Position numbers and translations under genes: made by a program. Shown piece by piece: positions 23,901 through 35,900 of a stretch of DNA of 64,000 nt (the first letter of the stretch is position 1; every line of letters begins with the position of its first letter). The stretch is from Watersipora subatra. Lineage: Eukaryota > Bryozoa > Gymnolaemata > Cheilostomatida > Watersiporidae. The DNA lies in the NCBI RefSeq assembly GCF_963576615.1, contig NC_088708.1, positions 8,990,001 to 9,054,000 on the forward strand. The letters are read 5' to 3'. The notes under the pieces were generated by a model that worked only from the letters and a program-made list of their open reading frames with translations, was not told the origin of the DNA and did not search any database.

Positions 23901-26900
23901 GCTATCAACAGATCTTTTTGCAGTTATGCCGTCAGCGAACGTGTATAGGAAATCTGAGAGCAGCTTATAAAATCGTCAAAGACATTTGCTCTGTCACAAT
24001 AACCCCCGCTTAGATCATTTTAGAAAAATTCTTCTAAAACAGGCTTGTCTATGTGCAGAAGGGTAAAGGAATGAACACGGGGCTTTACGTTACCTGCTTT
24101 CTTGCGATGAACCTGGCAGTGCAGTAGCCAGCTTTGGAGACAGTCTTTGGCTCACAGTAATTTTCGTAGAGCGTTGTGGTACTCTTACTCGATCTCTTGC
24201 GACTCACTCTCGTTGTATCGAACTCTCCTGACATGACTGGCACCGGCGATGCTGATATATAGTTCTTTTGAAACTCCTCAGCAGATTTTAATCTAGCACT
24301 GCTAGTTTCCCTCTGCAAAAGAACTGGGGTTATGGTAATTGAGAACACCTGACAAATTAGTCAATAACGTGCTCTCAGTCCCAACGTGGTTCATACGAAC
24401 TCTATTTTGGTGATGTCAAGGTCAACATGTTTCTATTCGGAGCAAGAAAAGTATTTCTATTATAATTCAATTTAAGATGCGTTTTGCTTGATTGAATGTA
24501 AGAGAATTTAGCTACCCTAGGACACATGTATTCGCCTCATCTAACTTTCGCGTTTTCGCGGAGTCATCCTCTCGCAAAAATTTTATGCGCGAAACTAAAC
24601 TATCATAACGAATGAGCGAAAACGCGAAATTAAATAGCTTTGTTCATTGAGAAACAAATGGCAGCAAGCGATCCAATTGCATTATCGACCTCGCCCATAC
24701 CGTTCTACCTGCGGTTCACAATTACAAACTAGTCCCAAATTGAAATTTTTTTTATCGGTGAACCAGGCCCGTATTCCCTGGGGCGGCTGGCCGGCTGAGC
24801 CGTCCCAACTTTTTAGGAACTTTCCGCGGCTAAGTACAGTCAAACTCTGATAACTCGCCCTCGGATAAAATGTAACATTTAATCTCAAACACAAGGTTAA
24901 CTCGAACGGATTTGTTTGGTCCGTTCCCACGCAATGATAAATTGCTTCAGATAACTCGACCTCAACATCATTTATTCGAAAAGTTATTTGCCCAATGGCT
25001 ATAGAGACGGTTTTTATCGCTGTAGAATATCACTTTATTCGACGCCATAGAGACAAACATCAACTTTTAGTAGTTCTTAGGCGTCATTATTATCATCACC
25101 AGTTGCAAAGTATTCTTGTTAACGACCTTTATAAAGGTTTGCAAAATATCAAGTTTTACCAAACAACTTAAAATAAAATCGGCAAATTTGATCTTTGTTA
25201 AAACGCTCAAAAGAAAAAGATGTCTTTTTTCTGAGCGTGTTAACTGCGGTCATGTTTTGCCTATCTTAATTTTAAAACGTCTCGTCAGTCACATTGCCTA
25301 AAAAAGAACAAATCTCAAAAAATAAAAAAATGTTGATACTTTCCGATAAAATTTTTTAAAACTTCACACGAGAGGCCCAGCTGAGGCCCTACATAAGAAA
25401 AACCTGTTGGGGCTTACACCGCCCCCTCAACACCCCCAGGTGTTCATAACTAGTCGCCTAACATTAGCCGCCCCAACTTGCAACCAGTGAATACAGGCCT
25501 GCAGTGAACTGAACCTGAGGAATCTAATTATGTTTGTTCCACTGCATTTATTTTCACACCACTATATTTTCGCACTCATCAGAGCTGCGAAATTAAGATG
25601 CAGTGAAATTTTACTCTGTATGCCACTCATGAAACTAAATACTAGCGAAATGTAAGTGTCCTAGGGTATAATAAAATCTCACGCTTTGCTTGTGGGACTC
25701 GGAGACTGTACGGTTGTTACAAGGCATTCTGTGGGGCTAGTCTGGCTGATCCTTGCTCATTAATTGGGAAAATCTTATAAGCAGCCTGACAATATTAAAT
25801 TTTAAAGCCCTTAATTAATTAACTGTTACTGTAACAGCTAATCTAGGGTTCATCTGGCACTAATAGTCCTAGTTCTCTATACAAGTGGGACAGCGATTTG
25901 TTAATCTATATTTCTCAAAATTGGTCGTATGTATATTCGTGTATTCGTTGTTTTGATTGTCCAGCTATAGCTATTATTTTAGCACTGCCCCCACGCGTTA
26001 CGATGCCCCTGTTAAGAATTTTTTTTAAAGGTTCAATTACTATATATGGGACCAAGGCCAATTCTTCCCACGCGGACATTTATGGTAAGAGCTTCGACAT
26101 TCTCTCTCCGTTCGATCAGACAAAAACTGTACGATATCTCATTTTTACCAGTATCTTCGTATTCAAAGTTTTGATGGATAGCTTCTGATAGAACAGTAAC
26201 CTTTTTTATACACACACTTCTATGCAAGAATTGTTATTATTAATTCTACATATTCAGAATTCTTATTTTGTTTTCTCAGTTCGTATTAATTGTATCATTA
26301 CCGAATCATATTTTATTGTAATCATAGCAAAACAGACTTAATTTAGCTATTACTTACTTGTAAATTATTTTACATTTACATCTAAACCCTTTTATAGTTG
26401 TTTTATTTTTTTTAAATTCATTTCACCAGCGCAATAAATTCTCCTTATGATATGTGGCTTGAAAGTTGCAGTTATTTGACAGTTTGAAAATCTTTACAGT
26501 TGTTTTTATCATGATATGTAGTTTGAAAGTTAGAATTGCAAATGTTGTTATAATTATGTTCAATACAAATAAATTTTCTGTCCAAAGACCTTTTTTTTTA
26601 CTACCCAAGCAATGAGGAGTTGTACAGCTATTTCCTTTCTAAATTTGCAGCCCATGTGTAATTCTATTACATATTTTTAAAAAAGTTTTTGCGTATGGAT
26701 TAATTAAAAACTCTGGGACACCTCTGCAGATTTCGGTAGACCCAGTTTTCATGATCCTTCTAGCCTAAATCTTAGTGATTTTTTATATTAGGAACTCCTC
26801 TATGTCATTCGCACAACTAGAGAATTAACACAGTATGGGAAATTATTAGATGTTATGAATTTTCACTACCGATCATTTACAAGTACTGTATATACTTCCT

Positions 26901-29900
26901 GTTTGTGGAGTAGTGATTAAATCTAGTGTTTGAATGAGTGCTTAGTTTATATCCCAAACTTGGTATATGTATTTGAGTTTACATCATGCTTAGGAATTGT
27001 CAATAGGTGATAGTATATACAGTATATATAGTATATATACTATATATACTATATATACTATATTTACTATATATAGTATATACAGTATATATAGTATTTG
27101 TCTCCGACTTGCTACAATACTGTTGCCTGCATTTCACTTTAAAATAAAGTGCTCACAATCCATAAACGTCAGCACCTGCTGGACATGCCTCATCTGCAAG
27201 CTCGTAATATAGCCAGACACGTACCACCGTTACATGGGGGATGACTCAGATTAGAGCACTTCACGGACAGCATCATGTAAGAAAAGTTTTTTTTAGAATG
27301 CTCCACCAGTGAGATGCCAGTTAGATGTCTCACGAATAGACCACCCGGCTGGGGAAAAGTAATTACGCGTCGCTGCCCTTTAGCTTATATGATAGGTTGT
27401 GCAATTGACATACAGCTGAAGATATATTTTCATTAGGGTGTGTTATTTCGCTACAGATGTAGTTCGCTTCAAGTTATACATTGTTGTATATAACTTACTA
27501 AAAAAATCACCATTTACGGTTATTTTTATTTATAAAATTTATTGTAAAAAATTGAGTAACCCAGTGCAAAGCTACTACTGTAACTTGAAAACTATTCATT
27601 TTTAAAATATTCAAAACATTAGAATTTTTAATCAGCTTTGAGTGCCGAGTGTGTAAAATCACAATAAATTCATTGAAATTCATACATTAGCAATAAAACT
27701 AAATAAGTTACCAAAGTTTTGCTCATCTAACAATAATTTTGTGATATATTTAAAATACCTAATCATAAGCACAAAATGTTAAAAATTTTAAGAATTTAAG
27801 AGTCGTCTGCGCGTGTAGCACAAAGGAGTACCGAAACATGAAATAAAAAAATGAATAACACAGGGCAAAGCTGCTCATATGAGCTTTAGTTCTAATGTCA
27901 GACTCCACACACAGCGTTGATAGATTTAACTAACGGTAGATGTAGAGGGTTATGGTTGCCCACTGTGGAAATAGCAACACTGCCCGACTTCCCATTAGCG
28001 CACAGAAATCAGCTTAAGGCGTATTGAGCCACAAGTGATATCGTTAACAGTATGAATAGGTCTATTATTAATTGTTTGGACAACTCCTGTTATGCATGAG
28101 GTGCCTCGATATGTAAGATTCTATTGATTTGTTGCGTCTAATGTTTGGAGTGTTACTAATCTGTCCAAGTAACAACAGTATCGGGTTCCATAATGTGTGC
28201 AGCTGTATGATACTATAATGATAAAGCTGACCAAATACATAAAGTATTAGTGTGAATGAATGTTTGACTGCAAGTCACTATTAGGCTCACAAATTTACTA
28301 GCTAATATTACCTTCTGTTCTCTCTTAAACTCCTTGAAGACATTTGCTCGTCGTAGTTTAGGGTCCGATGGATGGGCAAGCAGACTATCATAGACCTCTT
28401 CATTTACATCCGCCCCATGATCTATGACCTTTGAGACACAAATTTTGGTTGTTTTATCATTTGCCGAAAAGAAATACATATATGACAGCAAATGAATGGT
28501 TTCAACATTACATCCTGTCAGCAGTCACCTGTTAGTAGTCAGTTGTAACTACTAAAGTATCACTCATTGCTAGGCAATAGTCCTTTATCTGCATTCACTT
28601 GTTCTTAGTCAGAAATCACTAGTCAGGAGTCACTAGTCGAGAGTCACTAGTCAAGAGTCACTAGTCAAGAGTCACTAGTCAAGAGTCACTAGTCAAGAGT
28701 CACTAGTCAAGAGTCACTAGTCAAGAGTCACTAGTCAAAAGTCACTAGTCAGGAGTCACTAGTCAACATTCATTAGTCAAGAGTCACTAGTCGAGAGTCA
28801 CTAGTCAGGAGTCACTAGTCAGAAGTCACTAGTTAAGAGTCACTAGTCAAGAGTCACTAGTCAAAAGTCACTAGTCAAAAGTCACTAGTCAGGAGTCACT
28901 AGTCAACATTCATTAGTCAAGAGTCACTAGTCAACATTCATTAGTCAAGAGTCACTAGTCAACATTCATTAGTCAGCAATCACTAGCCAACAGTATGCTA
29001 CCGCTAAACTCACACCTCATCAATATTAATGTATGAGGGTTGCCGGTTGGTGAATCGTGCCAGTTGAGGTGATGCCCTGTCTTCGTGGTTCTCACTTCCG
29101 CTACGATGAAAATGCTTGAGGTCTTCTTGAAATGCTCTATTTACAGCTTTTATTTCTCGAGAACGTAGCCGCTGGTTTAGCCTTGGATTATCTTGTAGCT
29201 GTGCTTTGTTTGCCAAGGTTTTAACAAGGGCCTCGGCATTCCTGTCTTCCTATAAAAAGAAGTTTCCAAAAGTTTAACGATGCACACGATTCTGATGGTT
29301 TCCGCTCTAATATTCAGATCTGGTTTGTTGCTCAGTTTGGTTTAAAGACTTATTCAGAGCTGTGAATCTATGACCGCTATAATCTTTTTGGCTGTACATG
29401 TAGTTTTCTGTTAGGTCATACCCAGAAGCTTTACCCAATCAATTTGTTTTCTAAGATAAATGCGCTGTTAGTGCTTTAGTAATTTGAAAAGGTTTTAATA
29501 AATAAGTAACATATTCTGGTTTAAGTGCGAAACCAATGATTTTGAGTATAACATTTGTGTAAGTTTAACACCAATAAAATTAACTAAAACCTGTACAAGG
29601 AACCAATTCAGATCTCACCAGTGTTCATAAAATTGCAGACTAAGAAAACATGTTACTCATCCCACTCAAATTTACACTTCAAACACAAGCTTTCTCAACA
29701 AGGGAGGGGTTAAGATAAGCTGTGCCAGTGCAACATACAGTGGTGTGCATAAACTTGGAATCACCAGTTAAATCTTCAAATATGTATGTTTATATGCTGT
29801 TGTCTAAGAAGTTCTTTGGAGTTAAGTGCCTCAACCCCATCAATATATATATATCATTTGAAAGGGAAAATTCTGAAGAACAAGATGATGCCAAATATTC

Positions 29901-32900
29901 AAAAATATTCTCAGATTTTTATCGCTGATGGTGGATCTACCGAAAGGCAGATTTATTGCAGGCTATGAATGTTGTTAGTGAAAATTGATAAAATAGGATA
30001 CAAACAAACTCTTTTATACAAATTGGTGGCCCTGAAAAGGGCCGTTGGGTTATTGTTGGTCTTCAGAAGGACTAGTATGGTGTCTTGAGCTGAGCATTAG
30101 TATTTTATTGGCCAGCCCTTGTTCTTGATCACCATCTGACACCGTCGAGGCATGCTGTTTACCAACTTTCTGAGCTCTTCAGGAGTGATGATGTGATGCC
30201 AAGCATGAATAATCTCCTCTATGAGCTCCCGTTTTGTCTTTGGTTTATCTTTGCTGACTATCACACCAATACGCTGCCAAAGATTTTCAATGGGATTCAG
30301 GTCAGGGCTTTGTGCTGGCCAGTCTATTACCCTCATATTACTTCTGGTCATCCACTCCTTGACTCTCTTGGCACGGTGGCAGGGTGCATTGTCATCCTGG
30401 TAGTACCAGGGTTGGTCGTTGCCGGTGAACAGGCTCCGAGCACTTGGAAGCATGACATCTTCCATGGTTTTGATGTATTTGTCTCCATTCATCATGCCTT
30501 CACAAATGGAGAGTCTTCCCACACCAAAAGCTGTCATGCAACCCCATACCATGACTCCAGTAGGGTGCTTGATGGTTGGTAGCGTACAAGCCGGGCTGTA
30601 CTCCTCTCCAGGTCGTCTCCTCACAGAACAATTTCCAGAGTGGTTTTGGATGGTAAATGTTGACTCATCACTGAACAAGACCCTTTGCCATTGGGCTGTT
30701 GTCCAGAACCGTTTATCTTTAGCCCACTCTAGACGACACTTTCGCTGTTTCTCAGAAACTAAGGGCTTGCGCCTTGCCTTGCAGCCTTTCAAACCATTTG
30801 CAAGCAGTCTTCTTCGCACTGTACTGGGGTGAATCTCAATATCTCTGTTGTCCTTGATCTCCTTACAAAGTTGAGTACTGTTCAGATGTCTGTCAGCGAG
30901 GGATCTTTGTACCAGGTACCAATCTTCACGGATAGTCTTCTTGGGTCGTCCAGCAGAGTAGGTGGGTTTAAGACTGCCATTGGAGGTCCAAGTCTTGATT
31001 GCTGTGTAGACTGCCTTCTGAGAACAACCACATCTTCTGCTGATCAGATTGATATATAATATCTGGCATGGCATCATAATTGGCGGAAAAATAGAAAGCA
31101 AATGGAAGATTCATTCGATATAGATTGAACAAAACAATGTGATTCCAAGTTTATGCACACCACTGTACATGTACATAAATGTGTATGTACATTCCAAATA
31201 TTACCGCAGCTACTAACCACCGAAGCTATCATCTGCTAATGTATAATGTGTGAGACAAAGAAGTGGAATATTGTGCACCGTATTCTGTAGGAGCTGTGTT
31301 CAAGCGCTAATTGTATTATTGGTATTACATGTACATGGGCTTGCTGTGGTCAGCCTAACATACAGTATTATGGTTACTTTCTTACAAACACTGCTTGGTC
31401 TCACTTACCCTGGTCACACCGGAAAAGTTATCTGCTCGTCTTTTTTGAATGTTTTGTATTTCACCGTAATCAACTTCATTTCCAACTCCCAATGCCTTCG
31501 CGGTGCCGCGTTTAATCTTTTTCAGTTTCTTCTTAACAGCTTTTGAGAGAATGCTTACTGTAATATAAACTGGAGTTGCATTCTCTAATAGAGCTAGGCT
31601 GTCACAAACTTGTCATGACAATAATGGTAAGTTTTGGGTTGCTCTATAAGCAGTATGGTAGCTACACTGCAATTGGTACGGTACCTCTGAGAATTAGACT
31701 GACTGTTCAGAAATTAAATGAAAATTGTTTGTAAAATTTGATTGAAAACACTAAAATCTCAGTTAGTTAGCAAAGAACATACGTACATGGAATTTTTTAA
31801 ATCTTATTTGATAACAATATTTGCCTTTGCTACTTAGCTTGGCAGTCATTTTACATAAAGTTTACAATTCATAAAAGATTTAAGGTGCTTTAAAGTTCTC
31901 TACGCATGCTTCTCTGATACATGCTTGAAAAATGTCTAGCATTAAGAAAGTATGCAATGTACATGAGCAATAGTTTAGGAGTCTGCATATCCATCAAGTT
32001 GGAGTTGTCTTCTACATACCACTATAAATGATGCCTGATCCTTAATGCCTGATCTCTAATTGATGAATACAATAAAAGTATTTTTAGAATTTGCTAAACT
32101 CATTTGCTACATTTAGAAAGGTCTAGATCCATGGTTTTCAGTGTGACATCAAGGGGCACAAGCTACTCACTGTCAGCTAAGCCTACCTTAGTTATCGCTT
32201 ACCGTTGTGAATCCTAACTACTGTAATTGTAAAAGGTACGTGATTGTAATCCATACCCCAAATGCATATATCCTATGCGTATGAAACCTTATTCTGCCAA
32301 ATCTCCTGTTCAAAAATGTACCATTCAAGGGGTAAGCAGTGGTGAAGACCAATTAACCTTTAACCTGCAGACTTAGGGCATTGGATCATTAAATACAGGG
32401 GTAAATTAGTCTGCAACAAATTTGGCTTACAAAGTTTATTCACTTGAAATGTAATTTGACGAATAAATTTTGGAATGAGTTTCAAAAAATCGTAGATTAT
32501 CAGTTGAAGGAGGCAGGGCCTATAGCAACTACAAAGCATTGTATATTTCTAAATTTGACTAGGAAGTATTAGCCTATAGTCCTATACAATAACCATAGAC
32601 CTATTCACTATACACTATTAACTATTAAAGTATAGTTGATAGGTTTATGACAATAACTGCCAATAGAAAATTGTAAGGAAAACTAATGTCCTCAGATCGT
32701 GTTTAGTGCCACCAACCATTGCTCTTGACGATTCCTCCTCTTGCTCCGCTAGTCGCATGGTCCCTTTCTCTCTGCGGCTCACTGTCAAGCAAACATTACA
32801 TTTTCAGCATGACATTGGTGGGCTTTGGTACCACGCTACTCAATATCATGTGCAGAGCAAACACATTATGTTCCCATGACATGAATGGTTCTTAAATTTG

Positions 32901-35900
32901 AGCCAATTTGTAAGTTAACTGCATCATGGAAACGGCATAAGTCCGCAAGGTAAGCGAGTTTTACGTTTCGCTAAACTTTATTGAATCCATCATGCTTGCG
33001 ACTTGCGAATAATGGAAACAGCTCTTGCGAACGATGCGCATTAAAATTCTGGCTAGCTATTCAATTTTAAACATTTTCAATACTTCAGTCATCCTTTCTC
33101 GATTGAGTTTCACTTATTTGTGTAGCTAACTGCATCGCTAATTATTAACTTATGACATACAATTCCTTACCTTTTTTCAACAAGGCGCTTGAGTCAATCC
33201 GCATCATGCAAATGTCCTTAGAAACATCTAATTCGCATGGTAACGCAACTCCAAATCTGCATGATGCGCACCATGGAAACATAGTGATAGAAATGTTGTA
33301 TGTGTATCGCTCTACCCCCTCTGCCTTGTTTATGATCAAAGGCTGTGTTCTAGCCAGAGTTGCATAAAATGGTCAGCATTTAAAAGTGGTTTGGCATGAC
33401 AATTTTAACAAATTTGTATAGTAATAACTTCGTCATGCTTTAGACCAAAACCAATTGTAGATTTGCCTTCCTTTATCCCCCTTTGCGCAATTGGATGTCG
33501 AAATGCTGACAAGTACATTTTGATCTCCGAGTACTGAGTACTTCAAATATGCATTCATAGCAAAAAATGAAAGAACTGGGCTGTTTATGTATTTGTTGTG
33601 CAATTTTCATAAAATATTTAGCACGCGTTGTTTTTTTTTATAGTTAAATATATTTTATAAAAACTAAACGAAAATTAAACTAGAATTCAATTTTGCTTGC
33701 TTTTGAACGATGGCAACAGCAATAAGCTATACTCACATTATTAGGCAGCAACACCCAATAGACTGATTCTTTAAGCCTGGTTCCCATAATGATTGCGAGA
33801 CTACGGCGGCAACTTGCGCAGCAAAACGCTTGTGACACTAGGCTCGGCGGCTTCTGTTCACATATAAAGCTGCATCGCTAAACATAATCGCATAATCACA
33901 TGAAATGTTCGCTCGCCACGCCGTTTCGATAATGGTGACCTTCACCTGTACAGTGCATTTCGGGAAGGTTTTGCCTGCGGCTTTTCACGAAATTTGAACA
34001 GCCCTAAACTCTTGCGTTGACCGCGGTACCGGTGTGTAGGTTCACATTTCACCGCAATAGCCTGCGGTGCTGTCGCCGGTGCTTTGCTACATATATGAGA
34101 GCCAGGCTTTAGCTATGCTTATTTGATAAATTAGAAAAGTATGATAACACACACTTAATTACATGTACATTCGCAATAGGATTCACTGCTTCAATGAATA
34201 TTAGGCTATCTTCAAAAGTTTTTTAAACAACTCAGCAGACAATATGGGAATGTGTTGCCAAGAGCATTAGAAGTTTTAGTTGAGTAAATATTCAGTTATA
34301 TAACTATAACAACAAGGCTTTGCGTTCGTTGTTTATCCGTGTTACTGTTACGCAAGTGAGCCGAGCGATTACGAATGTTTTCTTGAGGAAGCTACTCGTA
34401 ATTGATGTCAAGTTGTCTGCGAAGGACATTTTTCATAAAATGTGTTGACTTTGCCGTCGCCACACCTTCATTTATTAGCCACACTAATCATGCAGTCGAC
34501 AGCTGTTGATACATTTCTTGGATTAATCTAGTCAATATAACGAATGGTACAAGTGTAATGAGTAATTTAAACGGACAAAGCCTCTACAGCACGCTATGTA
34601 ATTTCTAAGCTAGTCTCAAGCCTGAGAGGAAACGAGATTCAGAGTGTTTTGATCTTTATGCCGGTGTCAGGGTCAGTGGCAGCATAAAATGTCCTTTTTA
34701 ATGAATTTTATAAAGGCACCATCGGTCAGACTACTAATCCCAGAGTTTTTACGCCTAAATCGTAAATTCTTGATGGAATACAGACTACTGCATAAGGCAG
34801 TAGTCTGTATTCCATCAAGAAAATACTTCCGGGGCAGGTTATACTTGTCAAGCAGACAGAGTAGAACTCAGGTAACAAAATGTTAATAGCTCTAGTTGAT
34901 GGTTATGCTGAGACCAAGCATACGCAAACCTATTATCCAAATGCAATACTTTACAAGGTTGTTAACCCGTTCACGTTGTTTATCGCTATCGATTCTACAT
35001 CAGTGACTCGTTTATAATCAGAGTTCAAGAATGAATGTTACAAATTAAATTTGTGATAAATTAATTTTTATGATTGCAAAGTTGCGAGTCTTTCACGTAA
35101 ACTGGGTGTCACTCTCAGCAGCTGAAGTTTTTGAAGATAACTGTTCCATTTGTTGACGGCTCCTTCATTGTCTTTTCTTTTAAAAAAAAAGAGCGTCATA
35201 AAGGATGCACTGACGAGTGAATTGGTATGCCTAATCTACAAAAACTTTAACTGCTGTAGACCTCATTAGGTTGATACTAAAGAACCCGTGGTAAAGCCTT
35301 CTTTGCAAGAGAAACTTTTCGAGTTTTCAGTTTCTACTCGTTGAAGGATGCTATGAAAGACTAATCTTTGAAAAATGCAAATGCAATTACATGCTGCCTC
35401 AAATGGTACGGACACACAGTATCGCAGTCCTCACCACCCTCACCGCATTGAACACTGCATAAAATCTACATGGGATATACTCATACAGCCTCATCAATCG
35501 ATGTTCCTGTCTTGCGAGTAGTAATGATCTTGCCAATGCTTGTCAAGTACTAAAGTATTATTTCACAACAGATAATCTTAGGATTTTGAAATCGTTGATT
35601 TCATCTCACTCCCACACGCATGCAAGCACCTGTTCTTTCTCACTATGTCAAACGTTTTCTATCTAGACCCTCATGACACGGTCTTTCCCCTCTCAAAGCT
35701 TCTTTATTTACAAACAATATTGCTGCAATTGGACTTGATTGTTTATGCTTGGGTTTGCGTATGAGAGAGTGCTCGCTTCCCTTACATCATATCCTGTAAC
35801 ACTAGCCTGCGTAGCTTAAACAAACTAACCGCCTTATGTGGTTAGGCAGATTGCCTGTGAGAAACTTTACTGACTTCCTGACTGCATTAAATTCTCATAC

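Noticed and set aside
26997..27212. ORF of alternating Ile, Tyr, Ser and Thr
   Set aside because: Translation of the TATATAGTA palindromic microsatellite.
28609..28985. CRISPR-like regular array
   Set aside because: Units are contiguous 14-mers with no unique spacers; this is a eukaryotic minisatellite.
30193..31059. Several plus-strand ORFs of 60-137 codons
   Set aside because: They are antisense shadows of the Tc1 transposase.
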